This document shows, in pieces, positions 7,155 to 16,042 of a DNA stretch of 36,121 nt. A program made the position numbers and the translations under genes. The notes under the pieces are model-generated. The model did not search any database, was not told the origin of the DNA, and worked only from the letters and a program-made list of their open reading frames with translations. The stretch is from Lachnospiraceae bacterium (GTDB lineage Bacteria; Bacillota_A; Clostridia; Lachnospirales; Lachnospiraceae), in contig JAILPG010000325.1 in NCBI GenBank assembly GCA_024699595.1, forward strand, positions 1 through 36,121, in the 5' to 3' direction. Position 1 is the first letter of the stretch. Every line of letters begins with the position of its first letter.

Positions 7155-7194
7155 ACCGTTTTGATCGGTTATTTAAGTCACACATCCGGCGGAT

Positions 7195-8205
7195 CTAATC
7201 ATCCCCCGGCAGCGTTTTGATGGAGTTCCCCTTCTGAAGTCTTGTGGAGAGAGCGATCTCCATGGGGGCTTCATCGATGTCACTCTCTATCCTGTGAAGT
7301 AACAGTTCGACAGCCTTTTCACCAAGAGACTTCATAGGCTGCTCGATCATATAGACCTGGGGTTTCAGCACATGGAAAAACAACTGGTCATCAAAGCCGA
7401 GGAGCGAGATGTCTTCCGGGGATCTGAAGTCCGATTCATTCAGGGCAAGCATGGCTCCCAGGGTGATCTCGTAATTACTCATAAATACTGCGGTGGGACG
7501 ATCCTGCAATGACAGGAGTTTTTTCATGCCGTTATATCCGCTTGCGATGGAATGGGTACCCCGAACCTGATAATCTGTGGGAACCTCGAGTCCTGCATCA
7601 TTCATGGCATCCATGAAACCGCCGAACCGTTCTCTTCCGGTATATTCACGCTCCGAAGCTATGACAGCTATCTTTTTATGATTCCTGTTAATAAATTCCT
7701 TCATGGCATTATAGGTTGACAGTCTGTTGTTTATGCGCACACAGTCATACTGAACATCCGATAAAGACCGGTCCATCAGAACAACGGGAACACCTGCCTC
7801 TTTTGCCGGGATCAGAAAATCGCCTTTTGTTGCAACCGGCAGCACTATGATCCCGTCAACCTTCTTGCTTAACAGGAATCTTAAGTTTTTCTGCTCGATC
7901 TCTTCTTCATTGCAGGAATCCACGATCAGCATCCCGTAACCTTCCTTCCTGAGGGCAAGGCCGACATGATGAAGCACCATACCGGAGAAGGGACTCTCTA
8001 TGCTGTATACGAGTATCCCCACGGTACGGGTACGGTTTGTCACAAGTCCTCTTGCCAGCTCATTGACCTCGTAATGAAGCTCTTTTATGGCGGCTTCGAT
8101 CTTTAGCTTATTCTCGGGCAGAACATTTCCGCCGTTTAAATATTTTGAGATCGTGGCAAGGGACAGTCCCGTTTTTTCCTTTATATCAACTATTGTTGCA
8201 GGCAT
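7195..8205 (-). CDS. LacI/GalR-family transcriptional repressor
   Basis: 336 residues in the usual LacI layout. An N-terminal helix-turn-helix (ATIVDIKEKTGLSLATISKYLNG) and hinge are followed by a periplasmic-binding-like sugar domain with TRTVGILV at its start and the DDQLFFHVLKPQVYMIEQP segment typical of the C-subdomain. It should repress sugar genes until its ligand binds. It lies 90 bases downstream of fucI in the same direction. A LacI-type operator lies before fucI at 10159-10176, so fucI is the obvious target. AAAGGGG precedes the ATG at 8205. The effector could be fucose, D-arabinose or a phosphorylated product. Confidence 0.9.
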   Translation of the reverse strand: MPATIVDIKEKTGLSLATISKYLNGGNVLPENKLKIEAAIKELHYEVNELARGLVTNRTRTVGILVYSIESPFSGMVLHHVGLALRKEGYGMLIVDSCNEEEIEQKNLRFLLSKKVDGIIVLPVATKGDFLIPAKEAGVPVVLMDRSLSDVQYDCVRINNRLSTYNAMKEFINRNHKKIAVIASEREYTGRERFGGFMDAMNDAGLEVPTDYQVRGTHSIASGYNGMKKLLSLQDRPTAVFMSNYEITLGAMLALNESDFRSPEDISLLGFDDQLFFHVLKPQVYMIEQPMKSLGEKAVELLLHRIESDIDEAPMEIALSTRLQKGNSIKTLPGDD

Positions 8206-8295
8206 TTTTTACCCCTTTTTGTGTTATATGCATCTTTGCTCAGTCATAATAAGCCCGTTCGCCGGTATTGCTTATCATAACGTCCGGCCGCCGTT

Positions 8296-10104
8296 TCAGC
8301 GTATGGACTTATAAAGCGGTCCATAGGCTTTGCAGGCCCTGTAGTCCTGGCCTTCCTTATCACTTCCGAACGCATTCCAGGCAGCGGGACGATAGATATC
8401 ATCCGCGGAAACATTGTGCATGCATACCGGGATCCTTAACATAGATGCCATCGTGATAAGATCCGCACCGATATGTCCGTAGCTTATGGCACCGTGATTG
8501 GCACCCCAGTTGTTCATCACATCATAGGCTGTCTTGAAGGGCGAACCCTCTTTGCCGTCCGTTCTTGGAGCAAACCAGGTGCAGGGCCAGGTATAATCGG
8601 TCCTCTTCCAGAGGATATCGGAAACGTTGTCGGGAAGGTTTACTGTCCAACCCTCGACTATCTGAAGAACCGGTCCCAGATTCTTAACCAGATTCAGTCT
8701 TATCATGGTAGCCGGCATTTCAGCTCTCGTAAGGAATCTTGCCGAATAACCCGCGCCGCGGAAGTATCCGTTATCCGCAGGGCACCATTCGGTGGATTCC
8801 ATCATTTTCTTCATGTCCTCTTCTGTAACATTATACCACTCTTTTATGACGTGGTTACCATTTTCGTCAGTGACCTCTCCGCAGGCATCCAGACAGCAGG
8901 CTCCCGAATTGATCAGATGTATGAATCCGTCCGCATCCTTTGCATGTCCTTCGATATCATATCCCGTAACCCGTTTTACTGCATCACCGCTCCAGTATGT
9001 ACGTACATCGGCAAACATCTGCGCCCTGTTGGTAAGCAGCTTCATAAACAGCATGGATGCTCCGTTAAGGGTATCATTTTCGGTTGCAAGAATAAAAGGC
9101 TCCCTTGCCCCGTTCCAGTCAAAGGAAGTATTAAGTATTGCCTCCGGGAAATCACAGTTGGGCCAGTGATCCGTCCACTGACGCTGTCCCTGGAATCCGC
9201 CGCAGATGGCATTATGGCCTACGGCCTCCTCTCCGCATCCCTCGGGAAGATTTGGATTTCCCTGATAGAGATCTTCTATGATGACAGCCATCTTTGCCGT
9301 GAACTCCCAGTCTTTCTCCTTCTGTTCATCGGTCTTCTTAACAAAGTCCGGATTCTTGTCAAAGCCCTGTCTGCAGTTTTTCTTTATCCATGCAAGAGCC
9401 TTTTGGTACTCATCCTCGTTATAAATGTGTTCTTCCATGCGGCGCAGGATCTCGACCTCGTCAACAGACTCAACCCTCATGCCGAGGTATTCCTCAAAGA
9501 AATCCTGATTGATAATGGAGCCGCCGATACCCATACATTGCGAACCTATCTGCAGATAGGACTTGTCTCTCATGGAAGCAGCAGCAACCGCTGCTCTTGC
9601 AAATCTTAAAAGCTTGGTCTTTACATCTTCGGGGATCACGGTATCATCCGCATCCTGAACATCTTTTCCGTATATCCCGAATGCCGGCAGTCCCTTCTGT
9701 GCATAGGTTGCAAGCACGGAAGCAAGATAGACCGCACCGGGTCTTTCCGTAGCGTTAAGGCCCCAGACACCCTTTATCGTAAGAGGGTTCATATCCATGG
9801 TCTCCGAGCCGTAGCACCAGCAGGGAGTCACGCTTAAGGTTATTGCAACTCCTTCCTTGCGGAACTTTGCTTCACAGGCTGCCGACTCCGCAACTCTTCC
9901 TATGGTCGTATCCGCTATGACAACCTTTACCGGCTCTCCGTTTGAATACCTGACATTATCCTCAAAAAGTTTTTTTGCCGACCTTGCCATGTTCATGGTC
10001 TGTTCTTCAAGGGATTCCCTGACTTTGAGGGGTCCTCTTCTTCCGTCAATAATGGGTCTTATTCCTATGACCGGATAATCCCCGATATACCTGTTCTTAG
10101 CCAT
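8296..10104 (-). CDS. fucI: L-fucose isomerase
   Basis: 602 residues, the normal length for FucI, which isomerises L-fucose to L-fuculose (and D-arabinose to D-ribulose) with Mn2+. Visible catalytic and metal residues are E342 in [10 protein letters not shown]366 in FADVRTYWS and H537 in [11 protein letters not shown], matching the E. coli Glu337/Asp361/His528 set by context. Cytoplasmic. AGGAGG lies six bases before the ATG. No fuculokinase, fuculose-phosphate aldolase or fucose permease is near, so the rest of the pathway must be elsewhere or the real substrate may differ. A LacI-type operator lies in the promoter. Confidence 0.95.
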   Translation of the reverse strand: MAKNRYIGDYPVIGIRPIIDGRRGPLKVRESLEEQTMNMARSAKKLFEDNVRYSNGEPVKVVIADTTIGRVAESAACEAKFRKEGVAITLSVTPCWCYGSETMDMNPLTIKGVWGLNATERPGAVYLASVLATYAQKGLPAFGIYGKDVQDADDTVIPEDVKTKLLRFARAAVAAASMRDKSYLQIGSQCMGIGGSIINQDFFEEYLGMRVESVDEVEILRRMEEHIYNEDEYQKALAWIKKNCRQGFDKNPDFVKKTDEQKEKDWEFTAKMAVIIEDLYQGNPNLPEGCGEEAVGHNAICGGFQGQRQWTDHWPNCDFPEAILNTSFDWNGAREPFILATENDTLNGASMLFMKLLTNRAQMFADVRTYWSGDAVKRVTGYDIEGHAKDADGFIHLINSGACCLDACGEVTDENGNHVIKEWYNVTEEDMKKMMESTEWCPADNGYFRGAGYSARFLTRAEMPATMIRLNLVKNLGPVLQIVEGWTVNLPDNVSDILWKRTDYTWPCTWFAPRTDGKEGSPFKTAYDVMNNWGANHGAISYGHIGADLITMASMLRIPVCMHNVSADDIYRPAAWNAFGSDKEGQDYRACKAYGPLYKSIR

Positions 10105-10158
10105 TTTTCCTCCTTTTGTAACCCTTCCGATTGATCAATTTTACAATATTATCTGTCA

Positions 10159-10176
10159 GAGCAAAACGTTTCGCTC
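10159..10176 (-). promoter_or_regulatory. LacI-family operator before fucI
   Basis: GAGCAAAACGTTTCGCTC is an 18-bp near-perfect palindrome with the central CG step typical of LacI-family sites. It sits just downstream of the TATAAA -10 of fucI, across the expected transcription start, so binding would block initiation. The adjacent LacI gene is the likely partner. Confidence 0.65.
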
Positions 10177-10183
10177 TTTTTTG

Positions 10184-10213
10184 ATTTTATACCTTTTTTT
10201 GAAAAAATCAAAG
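10184..10213 (-). promoter_or_regulatory. Probable fucI promoter
   Basis: On the minus strand TATAAA (10191-10186) is a good -10 box, with T-rich TTTGAT or TTGATT 15-16 bases upstream as a weak -35. The LacI-type operator begins about ten bases downstream of the -10. Confidence 0.4.
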
Positions 10214-10222
10214 TGATATAAT
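10214..10222 (+). promoter_or_regulatory. Extended -10 promoter for the lipoprotein gene
   Basis: TGATATAAT is an extended -10 (TGnTATAAT) 105 bases before the lipoprotein start, with only T-rich sequence at -35. It is divergent from the fucI promoter, and the LacI-type operator lies about 40 bases upstream of it. Confidence 0.4.
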
Positions 10223-10327
10223 TAAAAAAGCTGAAATTTACTTTTTATGCATCGATTTATACAGCAGATTATCCGTTTTTTTAACAAAGACATTTACGGA
10301 TAAGGGCCTGCAGCTACGGGATCTTAT

Positions 10328-10882
10328 ATGATATACAGAACCGGATACGAAAGAAAAAAAAGGCTTTGGTTTTTCACCTGCCTGTTCATGATCTGTCTGA
10401 GCCTTGCCGGATGTTCGGATAAGCGCAAAACGTTTAACTGTCCCTTTACGGAACTGGCCTGGGGATCAACAGCCGATGACATGACAGATGCCGAAGGAGA
10501 AAACAGCGACTCCTACCCCTCCATCTACAACGGGGTAACCTATACATATAAAAAGCGGTATCTTGACTATGACGGGATCGTAAAATACATGTATGACGAT
10601 AATGAGAAGCTTTGCAATATCTCCTGGTCCTATGCCGGCGAGGATGCGGTTTCCGTTACTGAGGTATATGAGGCTGTCTGCGCTGATACGGAAAAGCTTT
10701 TCGGAAAAGGCGAGGATGATGACGGGGTTGGCAATTACTGCAGGATATGGATAACGGATACGGGGACAGTAATGGCAAATGCCGTCATTACCAATGATAC
10801 CACGGTCATGCAGATCGCATATATGAGTCCGGAGGTCTCCAGACTGTCCGGGACCGGTGATGAGGCCGTATCCCGGGATTAG
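10328..10882 (+). CDS. Small lipoprotein, 184 aa
   Basis: A 184-residue secreted lipoprotein. The N-terminus is basic (YERKKR), then a hydrophobic stretch ends in the lipobox SLAGC with Cys about residue 29. The mature part is acidic with many Tyr and no recognised domain; it resembles small extracellular lipoproteins of clostridia (TELAWGSTADDMTDAEGE motif near residue 40). No strong ribosome site precedes the ATG. It stands divergent from fucI and 69 bases upstream of the aldolase, which it could be cotranscribed with. Function unknown. Confidence 0.7.
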   Translation: MIYRTGYERKKRLWFFTCLFMICLSLAGCSDKRKTFNCPFTELAWGSTADDMTDAEGENSDSYPSIYNGVTYTYKKRYLDYDGIVKYMYDDNEKLCNISWSYAGEDAVSVTEVYEAVCADTEKLFGKGEDDDGVGNYCRIWITDTGTVMANAVITNDTTVMQIAYMSPEVSRLSGTGDEAVSRD

Positions 10883-10951
10883 GCCGTATCCGCTGATTAA
10901 GCCTGTGGTTCCCGGATTACATTTTATAAAACATTATAAGGAGGAAATTAT

Positions 10952-11800
10952 ATGTCATTCGTAACAAGTGAGGAAATGCTCTTTAAAGCCGACAAATGCG
11001 GCTATGCCGTAGGTGCGTTTAACGTTGAGAATATGGAGATGGTGATGGCGGTGATAAAGGCCTGCGAGGAACTGAACGCACCGGCGATACTGCAGACCAC
11101 ACCCTCTACCGTAAAATATGCGGGACTTGACATGTACCATGCAAATGTTGCCGCAGCCGCAAGGCGCGCAAAGGTGCCCATCGCCCTTCATCTTGATCAC
11201 GGAAACAGCTTTGAGCTTGCCATGCAGGCACTCCGCACGGGCTACACTTCCATAATGATCGACGGATCCAAGCTTGATTTTGAAGAGAATATCGCCCTCT
11301 CAAAAAGAGTCGCCGATGCATGCAGACCCAATAACATTCCCGTGGAAGCGGAGCTTGGCAAGGTAGGCGGCAAGGAAGATGATATGAGCTGCGATGATCC
11401 CGGATATACAGATCCCGATGATGCAGTCCGTTTTGTAAACGAAACCGGCGTATCCTCTCTCGCCGTTGCCATAGGTACCGCCCACGGCATATATAAGGGC
11501 GAGCCAAAACTCGATGTTGAAAGACTTTCCGATATCAGAAAAGTCGTTTCCATACCTCTTGTTCTCCACGGTGCATCCGGAGTTCCCGATGAGGCCGTAA
11601 AGGACTGTATCAGAAGGGGAATCAGCAAGGTAAACTTCGCAACCGAGCTTCGTATCGCATTCTCTGACGGCATCAAAGAATACTTAAAGGGAGATCCCGA
11701 TGTCTTCGACCCCAAGAAATACTGCAAGACCGGTATGGAAAAGGTTACGGAGACGGTTAAGAAAAAGATCCTTGTCTGCGGTTCGGACGGAAAGGCTTAA
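10952..11800 (+). CDS. Class II ketose-bisphosphate aldolase (GatY/KbaY-like)
   Basis: 282 residues of the zinc-dependent class II aldolase family. Zinc and phosphate-binding motifs are intact: HLDHGNSF near residue 82, EAELGKVGGKEDD near 134, AIGTAHG near 179 and LHGASG near 207. The GGKEDD loop and overall similarity suggest GatY/KbaY, which cleaves tagatose-1,6-bisphosphate to dihydroxyacetone-P and glyceraldehyde-3-P; fructose-1,6-bisphosphate activity cannot be excluded. Tagatose use would suit the galactosidase locus. AAGGAGGAAA precedes the ATG. Its last 44 bases overlap the 3' end of the convergent GH36 gene. Confidence 0.88.
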   Translation: MSFVTSEEMLFKADKCGYAVGAFNVENMEMVMAVIKACEELNAPAILQTTPSTVKYAGLDMYHANVAAAARRAKVPIALHLDHGNSFELAMQALRTGYTSIMIDGSKLDFEENIALSKRVADACRPNNIPVEAELGKVGGKEDDMSCDDPGYTDPDDAVRFVNETGVSSLAVAIGTAHGIYKGEPKLDVERLSDIRKVVSIPLVLHGASGVPDEAVKDCIRRGISKVNFATELRIAFSDGIKEYLKGDPDVFDPKKYCKTGMEKVTETVKKKILVCGSDGKA

Positions 11801-13922
11801 GAAGGACAGCCGCCGCATCAAAGCTTTTTTCAAATGATATATGTAATTTTGAGCCGGTGACCATGATGCCATGGTCGCCGGTTTCATATATATCCTCGAT
11901 CTCATATACCTCTTCGGTTTCATGACCTTCTCTTAACGGAATATCCAGATTTAAGATTCCGTCATGTTCAAATGCATGTACTATGACGAGAGCCTTTCCC
12001 TCTTTTGTGTATCTTACGGAAGCCTGATACTCCTTAAGTGCCCTGTTTGAATTCTGGAAGGGACCGAATCTTTCCGTTTCTCCATCTGCAATGACCGGAG
12101 AGACCTTTCTGTAAAAATCCGTGCCCTTCTGAGTGATCTCCCACTGCTCCTGTGACAGATCGAATACGTCACCGGATATGCACAGCGTCCCGTACATTCC
12201 CGCACAGATCGAATATACTATCCTGTTTAAACTGTCGCTCTTTCTGAGCACCGACCAGATCTGACTCTTTGAAGGAAGGATCAGGTCCTGCAGATCAAGA
12301 GCTATCACAGGTATCTCTTTTTCCTCATGGGCATCGGAAAATGACAGATAATCGGCTAACTCCATGAATCCCGGCTCCAGCCTGTGTCCCCCGGATGAGC
12401 ATACCTCGATGGCTATCCCGGGCACACTTTCCCTTATCTTTTTATAGAACCCTTTGGCAGCTTCCACAACCTGCCTTAAGCCTTCACCGCAGCTTTCCGC
12501 TCCGTCGCAGCCTATGCCGATGTTCTCGTTGTAATCTATCTTTATGTATTTAAATCCGTTTTCATTCAGGAAATCTATGACCTTTCCGGTAAGATACCGC
12601 TCCACGCTGTCCTTTCGCATATCCCAGAATCTCCTGGTGCCGGATATGATGATCTTTCCGTCTCTCGTAAGGAGGTTCGCCTCATCCCTTACCGCATCGG
12701 AATCCTTTCCCACAACCTCAAGCTCAAACCATATCCCTGCCTTCATCCCGGCTTTTTCTATCTTCTCAACCACAGGCTTAATACCATTCGGGAAGAGATC
12801 CTCCGCGACTCTCCAGTCACCCATATTATCCTGCCAGCCCCTGACGGAATCCGCATACCAGCCTGCATCTATGACAAAATACTCATAGCCCCTGTCCTTT
12901 ATAACGGACAGTATCCTGTCGATATTCTCCTCACCCGGGTTCCCCCAGGTGGTACAGTACTCGTTAAAGAAAAGAGGAAGTTCCCTTCTCTTCTGTGTAT
13001 CCGTCAGTCTTTCTCTCTGTGCATCCAAAAGCCTGTCGCAGACATCATGAAGATTCTTATGGGAAACCGATATATAAGCTTCCGGAGTTTTAAAGGATTC
13101 CCCGGCAGGGATCATTTTCCTGAAATGACCGTATTCGTAATCCGCAAATCCTCCGGCTATGCTCAGATTCTCATCATTTCGTATGACCTCTATCTGCCAG
13201 GACGAGGAACACGCAAGAGTTATCCCCCAGAAAACCCCGGCTCCGCGGTCTTCAAGAGATACAAAGGGGAAAAATCCTCTTACGGGCATCGATCCTACCG
13301 CTCCGAACTTTTCACATCTCATTCCGAATCCTGCCCAGGAGGGTTCTAACATCAGATCTTCGATCGTATCATCACAGTGCCTGCCCTCCGCGCTCCACCT
13401 GCTCCTAAACCTGTGAAGGTGCAGACGCCCCTGAGCATTGTCATTTGTATAAGGAGTAATACCGGACAGGCATACAGAGGAAAGAGCCTCTGCCATGATA
13501 TCCTCATGTGATCCGTTGTACACGGTCGTACCGACCTTTAAGGCCCGGGAGCCCTTCCGCCCTGTAACGGTATGAATGACCTTAAGTCCCGATGCTTCAT
13601 CCGAGAGATAGGTCACCACCCTCTTTTCATCCGCGGTCTCTTCGATCTTCTGATCCCCAAACCGCATGGCCATGGTAAGAGCACTGTTATGGTGGCTCAT
13701 GCCCGCCGCAAATCCCGATGGTGCCGCATCTCCCGTACAGGATATCTGTACAAGAGGGTTGGCTCCGCCCTTTTCAAAGAACAGCTCACCGCCGGGTATG
13801 ACTTCCTTTTCCCCTGCCCTGCTTTCCGGAACAAGTGTAAAGGAAACCTGTTTATCCTCATTTATGATATATACAAGGTCCATATCATTTACCGTTATCG
13901 TTCTGATCTCTTTCATGCTCAT
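11757..13922 (-). CDS. Divergent GH36-family alpha-galactosidase-like hydrolase
   Basis: 721 residues, no signal peptide, so cytoplasmic. An N-terminal beta-sandwich of about 310 residues is followed by the (beta/alpha)8 barrel (FFNEYCTTWGNPGEEN on, DAGWYAD near 352). The nucleophile appears to be D463 in KIDYNEN and the acid/base D530 in SFSDAHE. Both motifs differ from the usual KWDMNR and WCSDNTDA, so it belongs to a separate subgroup and may act on other alpha-galactosides or an N-acetyl variant. AAAGGAAAA precedes the first ATG. It follows the sugar importer across a terminator and converges on the aldolase. Confidence 0.85.
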   Translation of the reverse strand: MSMKEIRTITVNDMDLVYIINEDKQVSFTLVPESRAGEKEVIPGGELFFEKGGANPLVQISCTGDAAPSGFAAGMSHHNSALTMAMRFGDQKIEETADEKRVVTYLSDEASGLKVIHTVTGRKGSRALKVGTTVYNGSHEDIMAEALSSVCLSGITPYTNDNAQGRLHLHRFRSRWSAEGRHCDDTIEDLMLEPSWAGFGMRCEKFGAVGSMPVRGFFPFVSLEDRGAGVFWGITLACSSSWQIEVIRNDENLSIAGGFADYEYGHFRKMIPAGESFKTPEAYISVSHKNLHDVCDRLLDAQRERLTDTQKRRELPLFFNEYCTTWGNPGEENIDRILSVIKDRGYEYFVIDAGWYADSVRGWQDNMGDWRVAEDLFPNGIKPVVEKIEKAGMKAGIWFELEVVGKDSDAVRDEANLLTRDGKIIISGTRRFWDMRKDSVERYLTGKVIDFLNENGFKYIKIDYNENIGIGCDGAESCGEGLRQVVEAAKGFYKKIRESVPGIAIEVCSSGGHRLEPGFMELADYLSFSDAHEEKEIPVIALDLQDLILPSKSQIWSVLRKSDSLNRIVYSICAGMYGTLCISGDVFDLSQEQWEITQKGTDFYRKVSPVIADGETERFGPFQNSNRALKEYQASVRYTKEGKALVIVHAFEHDGILNLDIPLREGHETEEVYEIEDIYETGDHGIMVTGSKLHISFEKSFDAAAVLLKPFRPNRRQGSFS
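11854..11881 (+). terminator. Hairpin inside the convergent GH36 gene, possible aldolase terminator
   Basis: CCGGTGACCAT (11854-11864) pairs with ATGGTCGCCGG (11871-11881) around six bases, with one G-T pair and then TTTC. It lies 54 bases past the aldolase stop, inside the C-terminal coding part of the opposite gene. The T-run is weak, so termination is only possible. Confidence 0.3.
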
Positions 13923-13965
13923 TTTTTCCTTTCGGGAAGTCTTTCCTCTGTACTGTTATATCAAC

Positions 13966-13997
13966 AAAAGACAGGTTTAAGATGCAACCTGTCTTTT
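13966..13997 (-). terminator. Rho-independent terminator after the sugar-importer operon
   Basis: A perfect 12-bp inverted repeat, AAAAGACAGGTT and AACCTGTCTTTT around eight bases, lies 27 bases past the last permease gene and before the GH36 gene. The A-rich and T-rich arms make it work in both directions; the minus-strand reading fits the operon. It separates the importer from the downstream GH36 gene, which then needs its own start. Confidence 0.8.
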
Positions 13998-14023
13998 GCA
14001 TGGTTCTTTATGAATAAGGTATA

Positions 14024-14848
14024 TCAAAGCTTTCCGCCCGAGGTTGCTATACCTTCGATAAACTGTTTCTGGAAGAAGATATAGATCACGATCATGGGAA
14101 CGCAGGAAATAAGCGCTGCCATCATCAGCTCCGGGTATTTCTGCTGATACTGTCCGTTCATTTTTGCAAGTGCGCTTGCAAGAGTCGTTGCCCTGTTATC
14201 GGGACAGACTATCATGGGCCACATCAGATCCTTATAGGCAAATACGGTGGTGAATATTCCGAGAGCCACCATCGATGACTTTACGAGAGGAGTCATGATA
14301 AAGAAAAACGTCTGCGGTATATTGCACCCGTCAAGTCTTGCCGCCTCTTCAAGATCTCTGGGAAGCTGCATATACGCCTGTCTCAGAAGAAATGCTCCGA
14401 AGGCAGAAACTATTCCCGGAAACAGGAGGCCTCCTATACTGTTTGTAAGATGCAGTTTACTTACCATTACGTACTGCGGAATGATAAATATCTGAACCGG
14501 GATCATCATCTGGAAAAGAACAAGGGCAAACATTGCATTCTTTCCCCTGAAATTAAGCCTTGCAAAAGCATAGCCCGCAAGTGTTGAGGTCACTATCGCA
14601 AATAATATCCTTAAGGCTATCATTGCAAGCGTGTTGGCATAGAGCCTGGGGAAATCCATGGCCTTAACGACATTGCCGAAATTCTGGGTCTGCCATACTT
14701 TGGGTATTATGACAAAAGGATCAACCTGCATGGTCTCGGCAACCGTCTTGAATGCTGTGAGAAACATCCACAGAAACGGCACGAGCATGGTTACGGAGAC
14801 AAGTATCAGTATCAGATATATGAATGAATAATAAGCTGTTTTCTTCAT
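14024..14848 (-). CDS. Carbohydrate ABC transporter permease (MsmG-like)
   Basis: 274 residues with six hydrophobic segments, of the MalG-type permease family. The EAA loop is visible as LEEAARLDGCNIPQTFFFIMTPL near residue 170. With the MsmF-like partner it forms the channel of a CUT1 importer for oligosaccharides, probably raffinose or melibiose-type alpha-galactosides given the flanking GH36 genes. GGAGGAGA precedes the ATG. It starts 12 bases after the stop of the upstream permease, so the two are cotranslated. The operon ends at the terminator 13966-13997. Confidence 0.92.
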   Translation of the reverse strand: MKKTAYYSFIYLILILVSVTMLVPFLWMFLTAFKTVAETMQVDPFVIIPKVWQTQNFGNVVKAMDFPRLYANTLAMIALRILFAIVTSTLAGYAFARLNFRGKNAMFALVLFQMMIPVQIFIIPQYVMVSKLHLTNSIGGLLFPGIVSAFGAFLLRQAYMQLPRDLEEAARLDGCNIPQTFFFIMTPLVKSSMVALGIFTTVFAYKDLMWPMIVCPDNRATTLASALAKMNGQYQQKYPELMMAALISCVPMIVIYIFFQKQFIEGIATSGGKL

Positions 14849-14860
14849 GACCGTCTCCTC

Positions 14861-15748
14861 CTATTCGTAATGAACCCATTTTTTCTGTCCGATGAGCTGT
14901 ATCACCGTCAGTATCATTATGACCGTCAGAAGGACAACGATAACCGTGGCTCCGTATCCCTTCTTGCTCTGTTCAAAGGAATATTTGTAAAACAGAAATA
15001 CCAGGGATTCCGTCTTCTTCCAGGCGGGATTGTTCAGATCTATCAGCATGTAGATAAGATCGAAAACCTGCATGGCTGCTATTATCCTCGTTACCAGCAC
15101 GAAAAAGATCGTAGGCGAGATGAGCGGTATCGTTATGTTTATGAGCTGCTGCCATCCGTTCGCCCCGTCAAGGGATGCCGCCTCGTAATAATCCCTGGGA
15201 ACCTCCTGAAGTCCCGCAAGGAAAAGCACCATATTGTAGCCTATCACCGACCAGATACCGATAACCGCTATTGAATAGATTGCGATCTTCGGATCCGATA
15301 TCCAGTTCACCTTGATATGAAATGCATTGTTTATAAGACCGAAATTGGAATTATAGAGCCATTTCCATACCATGGCGATGGCAGCCGGCGCAACTACCAT
15401 GGGCAGGAAAAAAATGGTCCGGAATACGCTTCTTCCCTTAAGCTTTTTATTGAGAACAACCGCCAGTAAAAGTGCAATGACAAGGGAGATTGGAACCTCC
15501 ACTATGGCATACTTCACGGTATTCCACAAAGAACGCCATACCTCGGAATCCGAAAAGACCTTCTGGTAATTTGCAAAACCGACAAACTTATTGCCTTTTC
15601 CGAAGTCCCCTGTCTTATAGAAGCTCTGCCTGATGGTATCTATCATCGGATAAATGTTAAGTATGATCAGGCCCGCCATCGTAGGAAGGATAAACAGCCA
15701 TCCCCACAAAAATTCGCTTTTCTGTCTTGATGTCACTTTCTTATTCAC
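14861..15748 (-). CDS. Carbohydrate ABC transporter permease (MsmF-like)
   Basis: 295 residues with six membrane segments, MalF/UgpA-type permease. The EAA loop reads YYEAASLDGANGWQQLINITIPLISP near residue 190. It pairs with the next permease in a CUT1 sugar importer. The start is GTG at 15748, with AGGAGA five bases upstream. The gap to the binding-protein gene (15749-16042) holds a 14-bp-period repeat and a hairpin with four T, so permease expression is probably lower than that of the binding protein. Confidence 0.92.
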   Translation of the reverse strand: MNKKVTSRQKSEFLWGWLFILPTMAGLIILNIYPMIDTIRQSFYKTGDFGKGNKFVGFANYQKVFSDSEVWRSLWNTVKYAIVEVPISLVIALLLAVVLNKKLKGRSVFRTIFFLPMVVAPAAIAMVWKWLYNSNFGLINNAFHIKVNWISDPKIAIYSIAVIGIWSVIGYNMVLFLAGLQEVPRDYYEAASLDGANGWQQLINITIPLISPTIFFVLVTRIIAAMQVFDLIYMLIDLNNPAWKKTESLVFLFYKYSFEQSKKGYGATVIVVLLTVIMILTVIQLIGQKKWVHYE

Positions 15749-15840
15749 CGAAGTCTCCTTTTCGCTTTTTCTTTTTCCCGGATCAGCCCTTTAGTATCTG
15801 TTATGTCAAAACCTGTTATATCAGGACCTGTCCCGGAAAA

Positions 15841-15952
15841 ACTTCTGATAAAACGATCCCTGAAATCCCTCTGATAAAATCCCTTTACTCAAATTACTTT
15901 AATGAGATTGCTTTAATGAAATCCCTTTAATGTGATCCCTTTAATGAAAAGC
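15841..15952 (-). repeat. Degenerate 14-bp tandem repeat (8 units)
   Basis: Eight consecutive 14-base units can be laid out from 15841, the last four close to CTTTAATGAAATCC (15897, 15911, 15925, 15939) and the first four more degenerate, such as CTCTGATAAAATCC at 15869. It is a minisatellite in the intercistronic gap between the binding-protein and permease genes and ends where the hairpin starts. Non-coding in this position. Confidence 0.7.
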
Positions 15953-15982
15953 GCACCCGGGAGCTTTTATCACCGGGCGCGC
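15947..15982 (-). terminator. Stem-loop between msmE-like and msmF-like genes
   Basis: On the minus strand GCGCGCCCGG pairs with CCGGGTGCGC over about ten bp including a G-T pair, with a 12-base loop and then four T. It sits about 60 bases past the binding-protein stop. Such hairpins commonly hold back read-through so that the binding protein is made in excess of the permeases. Confidence 0.65.
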
Positions 15983-16042
15983 CCTTCTGTCTTATCTTAT
16001 CATTTAACGCGTTTGATTGGAATATCTGCTGCTTTTAGTCGA

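Noticed and set aside
8473..9609. Long plus-strand frame of 378 codons opposite fucI
   Set aside because: It is a shadow of the strongly conserved fucI gene and has no ribosome site or protein-like composition.
15801..15830. A third copy of the AraC-type site between the importer genes
   Set aside because: TTATGTCAAAACC resembles the site only over its first half and lies within an operon.
15841..15952. CRISPR array
   Set aside because: Units are 14 bases in direct tandem without spacers, and no cas gene is present.
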